This document shows, one piece after another, positions 10,379-22,059 of a stretch of 64,000 nt of DNA. Below the pieces are notes generated by a model. That model had not been told where the DNA came from. It worked only from the letters and a program-made list of their open reading frames with translations, and made no database searches. A program made the position numbers and the translations under genes. Source of the stretch: Diphasiastrum complanatum (taxonomy: Eukaryota; Streptophyta; Lycopodiopsida; Lycopodiales; Lycopodiaceae); contig CM055097.1 in assembly GCA_029204225.1 (NCBI GenBank), positions 11,531,828 through 11,595,827 on the forward strand, given 5' to 3'. Within the stretch, counting starts at the first letter, position 1. Each line of letters opens with the position of its first letter.

Positions 10379-11940
10379 ATCGATCATTGTGAATAAGGTG
10401 CAATCACTCTAACTTCGTTTTTGGTTGGTCAAATCTTTTAGATGATGTTTTTGAAGGCTTAGTTGATTTTGTTGAATCGATCTGAACAATTTTGCTTTTT
10501 GGTTCGTCTCAATCTGAGGTCGTTTTGATTGAAAATGAACCACCTTTGCTAGCTATGGCGGTAGTAGTCGATTTTTTTTTAATGTTTTTACGGTTTTACA
10601 AACTTCAAAAGCCGATTTAGTTTTCTGGCCTTATTTTGGGACTTGGAAGTCGGTTTTTTTTTTTTGCATTTAGAGTTTTGTATAATGCCACCTGTGCGCC
10701 TACATGCGCGGCCATACGGCTCCCTGTCAAAACAATTTTTTTTTTTTTTTGATATCGGCTCCAACCATAGGCAGCCTGGCTGAAAATGCAGGAGCCACAA
10801 CCTGCATAGGGTTAGTAGATCAGGGAGAGGCGTTAACAATCCATTTGTACTTTTAGTAACTTACGATGTGATGTTAGCTTTTAAAAGTCAAAAAACCTTT
10901 CAAAACACGTAGGACTGTCTGCTCAAAGTGTTTTTTAGCTTTCAAAATATTGAGTATTAAACTTTGTAAGCTTTAACCTATTAAACTTTATGATTAAACT
11001 TTTGTGTACTTTAAAAGTACATGTTAAAGTTTATAAGTTAATCTTTCAAAGTTTTAAAACTAAACTTTGAGTTTAAAAACAATAAAGCTATTTTAAACCA
11101 TAGCTTTGTCATACAAATTTTTGAGGAAGGAGGGGGGAAATAAAATAAAAGTACACAGTTGTACTTGTAGGCTATACCTGCTGCAAGTGCAGATCTGTGT
11201 GCTCTTCCTTCTATCTTTCTTAGCCTCTTTCTTGGGCTTAATCCACCTCCTTGTAATCTTCCACCTGCACATATAAAAAAATGGCAAATCCTTCATTGTT
11301 TTCACTTTTGGGGAGAAAATTTGAAGTTTTTTCTTCCACCACCTCCTCATGAACGTATAGTTGTACTAGAACCTTCTCCTAAGTCTAAGGTCATTCCAAG
11401 TCATAACAATTCAACCAATTAGAATCTTTGGGAACTCCATCAAGATCCATACATTTGTAACTCAATTTTGCTATATTTGTAGCAACCAGATTCAAGCTGA
11501 AAATTATTCACATGCACTTTTAGACTTCAATTTGTAGTAGAGAATAGTCCACTAAAGTAAATAAAATCTCTTCAAGTAGAATAATCTACTCAATGAGAAG
11601 TCATGTGAGACATTCTCAAGAAATTCACTAGAGTAAAGAGAAATAGATCTTTTTTACTATAGTCTAATTTCTTGTCTCACTCAAGAATCAAGAATTATTC
11701 ATCATTCCTAAAAATCATTGCATCTTCTCATTATCCTTTAATAACAATCAAGTACATATTTGTGACTCATTAACCATAAACACTTAGAAAATGAGTTTTC
11801 CAATTCTATGTTCAGTTAGGTAATTAAAAACCAAAGGCATACAAAATTGTATTGATAACCAGTTTCAATTACAAAAAAATCTAGATTACTATCTAGAATA
11901 TAATCTAGATATATCAAGTTTCACTAAATAATATCTGAAT
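10379..11940. other. Non-coding retroelement leader or spacer
   Basis: No gene is seen. T-homopolymers occur near 10568, 10650 and 10735. From about 10870 to 11100 the words AAACTTT/AAAGTTT recur many times in both orientations. Several short open frames lack motifs. Confidence 0.4.
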
Positions 11941-11944
11941 TCAG

Positions 11945-12469
11945 TTGTTATTGTTGGGTTTGTTAGATTATGTTATTCAATTGCGTTATCTAAAATATCG
12001 TTATTAAAAAAACAAACCAAATTTAAAGGGGTGCAAATCATGGATCCAATCATTTTTAGAGGTCACCACATGCTAAGTGGAGTAGGAGCTCGAGCTACTA
12101 CTACATAAATGTGGAGTTTCATTGTACTTGATGGATTTTGAGAGTTAATAGAGTTTTTGTTTTGCAAACTTTTGGTCTATTCTCTCTACTTGAAAGCTTG
12201 GTGGTTTTCTCTCTCTACCTGAGAACTAGGTGCTTGTTTGGCTCGTCCATAATAAGATTTACTTAGATTTTTCAAGGATATGCATGAAACTTGCTTGACT
12301 TTGGATGATAATTGTCTTTTGTGTACAAGAGCTCTTGCCTAGATCCAAATCTTGTTTGGTAGCTCATGAAAATCTGAGTTGATCAAGATAGATTTGGTAG
12401 TGTGCAACCTCTCATGCATGTAGGTCATGGTAGATCTATTCAAGGTCCTCAAAACTAACTTTTTTGATA
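11945..12469 (+). mobile_element. LTR (5' LTR end) of a retroelement
   Basis: Positions about 12170-12450 are the reverse complement of about 56750-57060, including a shared GGTCCTCAAA, TAGATCTACC and CTACATGCAT region and the ACTACCAAATCTATCTTGATCA segment. A primer site follows at 12471. Two copies next to retroelement signals identify an LTR. The left edge is uncertain. Confidence 0.6.
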
Positions 12470-12470
12470 G

Positions 12471-12481
12471 GGTATCAGAGC
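12471..12481 (+). promoter_or_regulatory. Primer binding site (iMet tRNA type)
   Basis: GGTATCAGAGC is an exact core of the plant copia primer site. It is preceded by the LTR-like sequence and followed by a leader with no recognisable gag before about 12970. Confidence 0.7.
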
Positions 12482-12971
12482 TAGATCCATGCTTGCTTGA
12501 AGTTAGATAATCATAAAGCAAGATTTTGTGTGAAAAATCTCGATTGTCATCTAGCCAAATTGGCCAATAATTGCTAGATTTGGTTGATTTCTTGTATCAA
12601 TAGTAAGCATTTGCCATGTCTAAAGTTCAGGCCACGTGTGAGTTGCCTCCACTTTAAAATTTTGTAGCAATCTCATTTTTTATCTTGAGTCCAAGTAGAA
12701 ATTTGATGGAAAGAGCTTGAAGTGTGGATTGTGATTAGATTTTGTGTGATTCTAGAGTTTGTGATCTAGATCTTGGGAGATCTTGCTATTGTTTTGAATT
12801 TTTTTCAAATCTAGTTGTTTGGAAGTCACAAAGTCATTATTAGAGTCATTTCACACATGTGTACAAAAAAATTTGAGGTGTAGAATTGGCATATGATTGT
12901 GTGAAGCTCAAATTAGTTCTAGTCAAGCTTTATTTGTGATTCTTCAAATTGATCAAAATTGGTGGAAATAT

Positions 12972-13660
12972 TGTGAAATTCTGTACTTTAGGACCATAAA
13001 TGGATCTACAAAATATCCACAAGAGTGATTGGATTTTTGTTTTACAACCTTTAAAAAAATTAGACACAGAAAAGTTGATCTAGATTGGCAATTTGACAAT
13101 CAACAAGCAAGAACAATCAATAGCATTGATCAATCAGACTTGGCACGTGTGTACTACAGGCTGTAGTACGGCCTGCAAGCAGAGAATCAAGTACAAATTT
13201 ATTTTGTTGCATTTGGATAACAAAAACTCCATGTACAATGTGGAATAGCTCAAGATTGCCAATGAGCTCCAAAAATAATCTATCTTCTCACTATGGGAGC
13301 TTGGAATACATAGCAAATGTGACTTCCTTTGTGAAGTTAGGTGAATTTCCAACATGTTATAAGGAATTTAACTTGTCTCTCTTGCCCTAATTTGCAACCC
13401 TAGCCTAATTCCTAGAGTCATGCCTAGTAGGTGACTAGTTGGTCAATTTTTCACCTTAAACTTAGGTGTAGGTCCTATAATCTAGGAATCACTATCAAAA
13501 TGACATGACCAACCCTTTAGACTTTATCTAACCTATAGTAGGGTAGTTTCCCACGTGGATCCATGGCCTCACACGTGTGGGACCCACTTATGTACATTTT
13601 ACATGATTCTACATGGTTTTTGATCAAGCTAGATTTGCCAATTTTTGGCAATTCTTCACA
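12972..13660 (-). mobile_element. Probable 3' LTR of the minus-strand copia fragment at 13661-14830
   Basis: It ends in TTCACA|CTCCTC at 13660, matching the LTR/polypurine boundary TTAACA|CTCCTC of the young element at 33060. A GGCACGTGTG box and a TACGGCCTGC segment parallel the young LTR. A TG at 12972 would give 689 bp, close to the 682-bp LTR of that family. The right edge is well supported; the left edge is inferred from length. Confidence 0.5.
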
Positions 13661-14830
13661 CTCCTCAACAAATTTAGCTTGATCTATTTACAACTCTCTT
13701 GCTAGATGAAGAATGAATGCTTTTAGATGTGTCTAAAAAATCAAGCCAAAAGCAAGGAAATTTTGAGACTCCAATAGAGAATGATGTCCATGAAGGATCT
13801 TTCACCACCTCTTATAGGATCCCTTACAAGATGTTCCACAAATGTGTCTATATACATGGAGCACACTTCAAACACTATACATCATGCCAAGCCATGGATT
13901 CCAAGGCATTTTGTGCACTTGAAGATACATCAATTAAACTATTAAGTGCATACATAATGTTGCCAAAGACAACTTGATCCATATGATTGAGCCTTGATGG
14001 CTCCATCTTGGTACTCATGGTTCTTCTTGGAGTCCTAGGGGCTTGAGCTTGCTCCTCCACTTGAATTGACTCCAAACCATCAATGAATTGAATAAGGTGT
14101 TGATCCAAAGGTGCTTCTTCAAGTTTACAAATCTTCCACTCTTGAAAGATCACATTTCCACCATTGACAACTTCTTTGGTGGAAAACATGTAGATTCTAC
14201 AATCTCTACTTGAAGAGCAAAACATTACCATTATTCCTATCGAAGTAGGATAATCTTTGGTCCTTACATTGGAATGATCATGCAAAAAGCATGTGGACAC
14301 AAAGATTTCCAAAAAATATGATGTTTCAACTTTTATGACTCTATCCAAACTATTACAAAAATAGTTATCCAATGAAATTGCTTTGTCAACAACAAATGTA
14401 GATTTGAAAGCATCTAATTTCATTGTCTTGTCATACAAAGTACTAAACACCATGAATTTTAAAGATAAGAAACAAGCCACTTTATGTCTACTAATTCTAT
14501 CCAAATAGGATTCAAAGATAGTAGACTCTCCAATGCTCTTCACGCTTGCAAGTTGCTGCACACTTGAATGGAAAATTTGCATGCAATTTGGTGACTCAGT
14601 CTTTGTCATTGAGGACCTCCTTGGAACTCTCATGTTTTGAGGCTGATCTTCAAGATCTTCCTCTCTTTGATGCCCCTCCTCAATGCTAGCAAGATCACAC
14701 TTTGCCAAGATCTCCACTTGAGTGATCTCCTCCTTTGCCAAGCTCACATTCTCAAAAGCAATCTTAGCTTCCAATTTAAACAATCTTCCATGTTTAAATC
14801 CTTTTGCAATGCAAAAATCATTCTTCAAAA
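13661..14830 (-). mobile_element. Rearranged copia fragment with a 317-codon open frame
   Basis: The minus strand from 14828 to 13875 is open for 317 codons although it is built from pieces of copia polyprotein. CIAKGFKHGRLFKLEA corresponds to the segment before integrase. Then IGIMVMFCSSSRDC and FSTKEVVNGGNVIFQE correspond to the post-integrase surface (young copy: RGIMLGYASSSKGY, FVVSRDVIFDE). PRTPRRTMSTKMEPSR and NALESMAW correspond to the linker before RT. The integrase core and most of RT are absent, and an extra PRRSSMTKTESP suggests internal duplication. A 13792-13813 segment matches RT-region sequence of the young copy. The long frame is notable, but no function can be assigned. Confidence 0.72.
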
Positions 14831-15000
14831 TGGAAAAAACTCCACGCTTTTGTTTGCTCTCCTCTAGTGATATAAATAGACTACATTTCTCATTTTTATA
14901 GAGCGGTTATATATTATTTTGCCATGAAAAAAAGTCCTTTATCTTCAATATTGCTTTTTGATATCTTAGTATGATATCCGCATTTTTATCAAGGATAATG
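14831..15000. other. Non-coding junction
   Basis: AT-rich sequence between the copia fragment and the gypsy-type LTR. Nothing recognisable. Confidence 0.3.
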
Positions 15001-15950
15001 TTGCTAGAAAATTCCGGTGAAGATTCTTCTAACGGATTCCAGATGCCAAAAGAACCTAATGGATATCAAATGAAGAAATCGAACCGCCAAACTACATTAA
15101 GGAGCATCGACAAGTATCCGAGGAGGAGTTCCAAAATCCAGATTTATTGAGCAAAGACAAAGCCTAGCACCTCCCCAACATATCTTACGGTGACAGAAAT
15201 GAAAACATGGCCGGCATAATGGCTTGGATCTATTTTGTAAAATAACGTCAGACACCCTTAGAAGGTGCACTGTACTCAGAGAAATAGATCTGTACTCATA
15301 TGGGCCAAAAATAAGAAAGGACCCAAAGTAGTTAAAATTGCAATTTGGTTTATAACTTTTTCAAGTTCTTATGGCACATGGTTTTTGGGTGAACCAAAAT
15401 CCCAAACCCTAGCTTTGTCTATAAATAGGGATGTGACACCACTTTTGATTCACTTTCCATTGTGAAGAATAGAGATTAAGAGAGAGAAGCTAATCCTCCT
15501 CCACTTTTCTTACTTTGTAAAGCCCTCCTTTTTTGCACTTGTATGATTTATTGTGGATGTATGAATGCTTGGATGTTGTTGTTTAATCATGTGATATCAT
15601 ATTTGAATGATCATTAGCTCAAGCTTTCATCCTTCCAATCCACATAATCACACAATAGTAAAATAGACGTTAGACATCAATTTGGAGAGATCATTAGGAT
15701 CCATTAGGTAGGATTTCCTTCCATTTCTCCCCTAGTCACTCCTCATCTAAGCCATTCCACTTCTAGATTCAACGCCAAGATTGACACCCTTGGTAGGCTT
15801 AGATCTCGTTTAGATCCGTAGATTAGTCCCCTTTCCATTGGATCGAAGGTTGTACTACATGATAGCTCACCCGGTTGGAGATCCAAAACCTGTCTTTGCC
15901 CTCTTGATCACACCGATTAGGGAGGCACGGAAAGGGTCCAACATTTTTTT
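15001..15950 (+). mobile_element. Probable LTR of a Ty3/gypsy element
   Basis: The block precedes an Asp-tRNA-type primer site. It contains a promoter-like CTATAAATAGGG (about 15418-15430) and then a pyrimidine-rich leader with TTTGTAAAGCCCTCC, which looks like an LTR U3-R-U5. The left edge is only a guess. Confidence 0.5.
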
Positions 15951-15968
15951 TGGCACTGTTGCCGGGGA
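15951..15968 (+). promoter_or_regulatory. Primer binding site, Asp-tRNA type (gypsy)
   Basis: TGGCACTGTTGCCGGGGA follows a T-run. Plant Athila/Tat-type gypsy elements use TGGCGCCGTCGCCGGGGA, complementary to tRNA-Asp. The three differences are each CG changed to TG or CA, as cytosine deamination at methylated CpG would produce. Confidence 0.7.
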
Positions 15969-16185
15969 GATTGTGCTAAGCTATTGTTTAGATGGATTTT
16001 GGTTTGCATTTTGCTTGATTTTTCATTGTATTTTGATAGGTTCTTTACTCGCCACAAACCTTTTCCTACTTTTTTTTGTTGTCCTTTTTACTCGCCACTG
16101 TTCTAGTGAGCAAGGCAGAGTTTAGGCTCTAATCTGTGATCTCGACGAGTTATAAATTATAACTCACCAATAGTAGTTTTACTCA
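15969..16185. other. Gypsy leader remnant
   Basis: About 220 bp downstream of the primer site with no gag. The next recognisable sequence is the minus-strand copia element, so the gypsy element is broken here. Confidence 0.35.
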
Positions 16186-16189
16186 CCAA

Positions 16190-19100
16190 CCAACGACTTT
16201 TGTGAAAATGTCAAAAACCATCTCCTTCGTTCCAATGAAAGTAGTCTGCAACATCTTCTTCCCAATCAGATCCATATCAAGTGGTACTTGATTGCAATGT
16301 GTTTCATCCTTGAGAAAAAAAACATAGGGTTTTTGGTCAGATGTATTGTAGATGTTTTGTCCATCTGCAAAACTAGAGGTTCATTCCTCGTTTTGCCAGT
16401 TCATCAAGGAATTGTTTGAGCCAAATGATTTCGTTGGCCATCTTCTTCATTCGTCAAGACAGTTCTTGCAAGCATTGAAGTATTCGCTCCTTTGCAATTC
16501 AGCATCCCGGAATCTTCTAAGATCTTCTGGATATATCTGGACTGATGAAGGTACAATTTCGCTCCCTCATAGTCCCTATCAATCTGTAAGCCAAGATAAC
16601 ATCTGGCTTCTCCCAGGTCTACAATCTCGAAGTGTTTCAAGATATCGTACTTCACCTTAGCAATAAGCTCCTCACTCTTGTAGAGTATCAGAGTGTCGTC
16701 CACATATATAGCTACATATATAACATTGGAATCAACTATTAGCGGCTTGAATCCTAAGGATTTCAGGGCTTTATCTTTTTTTTTATACCATTGTCATGCT
16801 GATTGCTTCAGACTATAGATACTCCTGTGCATTCTGCATGCATAAGTAGGAAGTGAATTCTAGATGTAGTCTGGGGGTTGATCCATGTAGACTTCTTCAT
16901 CTAGTTCACATGCAAGAAGGTTGTCTTCTCATCCACGATGTGAATCCTGAGATCATAAGTAGCTGCATATGCAAACAATAAACGTAGAGATGAATGTTTC
17001 ACGACAGGAGAGAAGATCTCAGCATAGTCAATACCATATCTCTGAGAAAATCCTTTCGCTACAAGTCTTGCTTTATACTTTGAGATATCTCCATCCGGTC
17101 CATACTTCAGCTTGTATACCCACTTGCATTTTACAGTCTTTCGCTTATCTGGTAATGAATGCAACGTCCATACCTGATTCTTCCTCATGGATTCCATCTC
17201 CTCATTCATGGATTGGATCCATTTGTCTTTCTCTAGACATTTAATTGCTTTCTCAAATGTCTCTGGTTCACCATCACAAAACTCTTCTGACGTAGAAACT
17301 GAGCTGCCTGGCACAAATATTGTTGGCCCTCTTCATTCTCTTGTTGATTTTCTAGGAGATCCTCCTAGAACTGCAATACTCTTGTCTTTATGTACTCTGC
17401 TAGGTCCGAAACCATTTCGGTTTATAGGTATTCTAGCAATAGACTAGCTTGCGAATCTTTCTTCGTCTGATTCGTCACTCGAATGAGGTGCGACTTGAAA
17501 ATTTTTGTCTAAGTGTTCGTCCTTTGCTCCCTCTGTCACAGTTGGTAGATCATAGTACTGTCTTCCAAGGACTTCATAACTGAAAGGATCATCATTGGCC
17601 ATTGTTCTGCTCTCATCAAATTTGACATCTATGATTGTCTTCATTGTGTTTGTCTCTGGCATATAGACTTTGTAGTATGACAAATTATTGTCATATTCTA
17701 CAACATATCCTTGTTCTGCTTTCTCATCTAGCTTCTTTCAAAGCTTGTTAGGAACATGTGTATATGTTGCACAGCCAAAGATTCGAATATGAGTCAGATT
17801 GGATTTTCTAACCCACCATAACTTGTGTGGTGTTGTGTGAGGAACACTAGATTTTTCTTGTTCTGAATGTAAGTAGTTGTAGCTATTGCTTCAGCCTGCA
17901 ACACTCTTGGAGCCTTCGAATAGGCCATCATGCATCTAGCAGCTTCCATTAGAGTCCTGTTCTTTCTTTTTGCAACACCGTTGTGCTGCGGTGTGTAAGA
18001 TGCAGTTCTTCTATGAATGATTCCACGATCATTGCAAAAGTCAATGAATCGATTTGAGATGTATTTTCCACCTTGATCTATTCTGATCTACTTCACCTTA
18101 CTTCCTGTGCATCTTTTTGTCCAATTCACATACTCTGTGAATTTGTCAAATGTTTCTGATTTATTGTGAATAAAATAGACTCTGAAAAATTTACTATAAT
18201 CATCAAAAAAAGTAATATAGTATTTCGAGCCTCCTACTAAGATCACGTTGAAAGGTCCACAGATGTCAGAATGCACTAACTCCAGAATGTTGGTCGTTCT
18301 GTAGGAGTCTTTGACAAAAGGAGTATGCAATATCTTACCTTTCGAACATACATCACAGATCATCAAACTGGTTGCATTCGAGATGCTCACCCTTGTGATT
18401 GCTCCATAATGGCTTGTTTGATATAGTGAATTCATATGGCATAGTCTCCTGTGCCATAGAGTATATGGCGAATCATGATGAGTCTAATGCACTTGATCTG
18501 CAGGTAGGCATACCTTCAAGTAATACAGGTTGTCTTTTCTTCTACCTTGAGTGATCAGTGTACTGGTACTTGCATCAACAACGTTGCATGCTTCGTCTAA
18601 GAATGTTATACGCATCCCAACATCAGCTATTCTTGCCACTGATAGCAAGTCCTACTGCAGTGTAGGCACGAACCGAACATATTTGAGTCATCTATCTCTG
18701 CTATTTGTGTTGAGCTATAGTGAACTAATGCCATTCACTTGATACTTTGATCCAACTCCAAGAACGATAAATCTTGATGAATCTGCACTTCAAAAATCAG
18801 ACATGATTTGTCTTGATGTAACAAAGTGTGAGGTAGCTCCTAAATCAAGGATTACCTCCTGTGTGTCAGATGTTGATACTGTACACATGTCTGCACAGAT
18901 GTAGGCAGTCGAATTTCTGTAATTCGATCTTTCTTCGCCCATCTTTGAGCTCTCTAGCTCCTTGACATAGGACGAGAACTATTGTTGTTCTCTTGTCTGC
19001 TTTGAGTTGTTTGTTTCTTGGGTTCTGATGACAGTCCATGTTTGCATGACCCTTCTTATGACAGTGGATACACTCGATTTTTGGATTTAGCCAGCATGAA

Positions 19101-19910
19101 TCGACAATATCTCCTTCGCATTTGCATCTCACGCAAGTCTTCTTGTCTCCACTCTACTGTTTTGACCTTCCTTTGTTCTTTCATTTGCCTTTGCTGGTTC
19201 CCTCTGCTTGCTGATCTCAAGCCTGCTTTCGATCTGACTACTTCTCTTAGGCTTGAATTGTATCTTTGTCTTTTCTTTGTTGTTGTAGAGAGCTTGGTCA
19301 TAAGCATCCTTGTGATTAAGGTGCTCTTGAGCCTCGCCTTACTCTCGAATCTCAACAATTGCCCTTTCGAGTGTCATTGTAGAATCCTTTGCTAGCAGCG
19401 TTCTGGTTGTCTGGAAGGATTTTGGCAAGGCTCTCAACAGATAAGTGAGCTGCTTCTCTGTTGATACTGTATTTTTTGCTCTAGAATTGTGTAGTGAAAG
19501 GAATAGATCCTTCATCTTCCTAATAAAAGAAGTGAGGTCTTTACCATCCCACTGTAGGTTTGTCAGCTGATCTTCGAGCAGCATTATCTGGCTGCGTGAT
19601 TTCGTCTAAAATCTTGTGAGTAGAGTATCCCACATCTCTTTTTCTTTAGAGAGTGTAGCCAGGTCAAGAGTCAGGCTATCCTCAATGGATGATGATAACA
19701 TGGCTACTGCCTTGTCATTCTTCTCCCTCCATTCGTGTAGCTCCTTGTCTGTAGTTGTAGGCATCTCCTCGGTGCCATCTACCCAGGGAAACAATTCTTA
19801 TCCATTTAGTATCAGGGAGGTCTTAACCTTCCATGCTAGGAAGTTAGATCTTGATGAATCAAGGACTATATAGATCTTGGATTGTATGCTATTTATTGAA
19901 GCCGTTGCTG
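16190..19910 (-). mobile_element. Decayed Ty1/copia element, minus strand (same family as 8032-10190)
   Basis: Read from right to left, the minus strand encodes gag (WVDGTEEMPTTT, DLATLSKEKEMW, EDQLTNLQWDGKDLTSF), a damaged double zinc knuckle (about 19030-19130, CIHCHKKGHANMDC intact), and the integrase HHCC and core with FFDDYSKFFRVYF and an NGVAKRKNR-like end. RT follows: KCKWVYKLKYGPDGD, ARLVAKGFSQRYGIDYAE, the YVDD box near 16690, and DLGEARCYLGLQI. A stop replaces Gln in RFxTKSRSQ. At 16190-16330 a TKEMVFDIFTK piece of the RNase H tail remains, so most of RNase H is deleted. Gag is about as similar to the plus-strand copy as two members of one family. Confidence 0.88.
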
Positions 19911-19929
19911 TGAATTGTGTTCACACTTG

Positions 19930-20285
19930 TTAATGGTTCTTTGTTTGAATGCTTAGCCAAACAAGTGCATGAGATACACAAACAATAGCAGACAAAAATC
20001 TATTCGAGATCATACAACAATCAAAATAATATGTGCATAATAGCTACAATATTATCTATTGATCCTCTTGTTTTTCAAGCACTGTGTGACAAATCCACAC
20101 AGCGCATTGGCGTGAGAGAAATACAATTCTCCCACAAATAATGTCTCGCTTACTAGTGGACTTCTTGGATCTGCTGATCCTCTTGCAAACTTGTCTCGCT
20201 CACAGGCGGACATATAATCTGTATATTTTCGTCTCTCTGTTTAATGCATCAAGCAGAATGTATATAGTTCGCGAACTTTTTCATG
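19930..20285 (-). mobile_element. Probable 5' LTR/U5 of the minus-strand copia element
   Basis: It lies directly upstream (minus sense) of gag. It shares CACGCCAATGxGCTG and neighbouring sequence with the region before the plus-strand relative at about 7640. Two near-copies of a GTCTCGCT...AGxGGAC phrase lie at 20141-20163 and 20192-20214. Ends were not resolved. Confidence 0.45.
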
Positions 20286-20289
20286 TCGC

Positions 20290-21190
20290 GTTGAGTAACT
20301 TTTTTGATTAGATAATGCTATTAAGAGAGTCGACGATAGTGAAAGCACTAGTTCGGATTCTGATAATTCCGACCAAGAATGAAGATGCTGAAAAGAACAA
20401 AGAGCCAAATGTAAGGATAAGCTACATGATAATGCTTCCGCCTCTACATCTAATAGCGCCGATACCATTATATCTGCCATAGAGAGATTGCACACACAGA
20501 GCAATGAGCAAATAAAAAAGCTCACCACTGACTTTACCTCGGTTGTTGATCAGAAGCTGAAGGGCTTGCAACTAGGACCTATCCAAGGAGAGAATCCACT
20601 TGGTGTCCACACTGCTCTGGCAACCACACAAGAAATGAGTGGCTGCAGTTGAGACAAAGATTAGAGCGACTTGCACGATATTGCCATATTTATAATATGA
20701 GCATTCACGATACCAACGAATATTGATACAACCTCAATAACCAAGCAACCCACCAAACCCCGCCCCATTGGCACAACGTCAAGGTGTCTTGCCCTAGCCA
20801 CTGCCTAGATTGGCATTACCACCTATTCCCCCCAGAACTCAAGGCTTAGTAGTGCGAACTCTGCAACCAAGTGCCCAGTTGAACATGGTCGAAGTGACCA
20901 AAAAACTCTACTACCCTAGGGAGGAAGCACATGACTTTGTCCTAGTGCATTTCATAGATGGCGAGAATGGCGCCTTAATACCTATCTATGCCACAACGAT
21001 CCATGGAATAATTGGTATGCACAATGTTCTTTTAAATATAAAAAAAAAGTTATTTCATGGGATAGATCGACACGCTGCAATTCATTCCTTGCCAATGTTA
21101 GGGCCATTTCTTCAATCTGCAACAATCAATCATCAGAAAACTTTAAAGTCTATTGTTCACACATATATCAAAACACAAATAGCCAACTAG
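20290..21190 (+). pseudogene. Unrecognised decayed coding region
   Basis: The plus strand carries a Ser/Asp-rich stretch followed by ADTIISAIERLHTQSNEQIKKL and VVDQKLKGLQLGPI (about 20460-20590), which looks like a helical gag-type or DNA-binding N-terminal region. After several stops, a 126-codon frame (20810-21190) begins MALPPIPPRTQGLVVRTLQP and continues EVTKKLYYPREEAHDFVLVHF. I recognise no family. It could be the gag of a gypsy-like element or a transposon-associated gene. Confidence 0.3.
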
Positions 21191-22056
21191 AAATTCACAC
21201 ATGACGTACCTTTGATTGTTTATAGTTGGCTCAATCAAGGACAACAATTCATCGAGCCTGGTAGAATCTTTAGGAGATGATGATGATGATGCTGCCAGCT
21301 GGTGGTCTGAAATCAACTCCTTGGCCAAGTCCTTTTGAATTCTCTTTGGCTTATCCATTATGTTCTGTGACGCCCTTTTCATCACAAAATCTTGTGCTCT
21401 CACAGTGTTGACATATGAATCTCCAATTCTGAACTCATGATTATGGAAACCCAAGTGTATGACCATTCTAGTATATCTCGTGTCATTCAGAATGCAATAA
21501 TAAATCCTAGCTACACAAGGTTTCACACAATGGGGTGGATGAGTATAGTGTTGACACTTCATGCTACAAACATCATGTGGAACGAGTCCTATCAGACACC
21601 TTGTCATCAATCTTCCAGAAAAGTGTTTGGAATTTTTCTTCCCAAATGACATTAAATAACTACAATTGATATTGCGACACTCAAATGCACCACCCCATGT
21701 GGATAATTAGTGAACCACCCCTGGGAATCCCTGCATTGTGGAAGTTGTGTAGCAAATCCAGTTGTGACAGTCAAATGCCATTTGCATGCCCTCCATGCCT
21801 GTCATGTGAGACGACGGAAACTCAAACATCTGATCTCCATTGTGTTCTCTAGGCATTCCGTTCACTACTTTAGGACCTCCACAAAGCTCGACGATTCTTC
21901 GCAGCTTGCTTGACACAAGCAAATTTTGGAACAACTGCAAAATTGATAGTGCATGCTGGCCGACTGGAAAGTTTCACCCACATTCATCTTTGTGATGTGA
22001 GCAGGTCTTTTATGCTCACTAGAGGTGGTCAAGGTTAAATCAACCTGTTGATCCAT
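21143..22056 (-). pseudogene. Cys/His-rich unknown protein, minus strand, broken frame
   Basis: From 21940 down to 21143 a single minus-strand frame is interrupted only by one stop (near 21707). It encodes GMEGMQMAFDCHNWICYTT, then WGGAFECRNINCSYLM, a CSMKCQHYTHPPHCVKPC cluster, ARIYYCILNDTRYTRMVIHLGFHNHEF and a basic helical end. Paired Cys and the HLGFHNH phrase suggest a zinc-binding domain of the kind found near plant transposases, but I cannot name the family. A separate frame at 22056-21865 (MDQQVDLTLTTSSEHKR) may be its N-terminus after a frameshift. Confidence 0.4.
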
Positions 22057-22059
22057 GCT

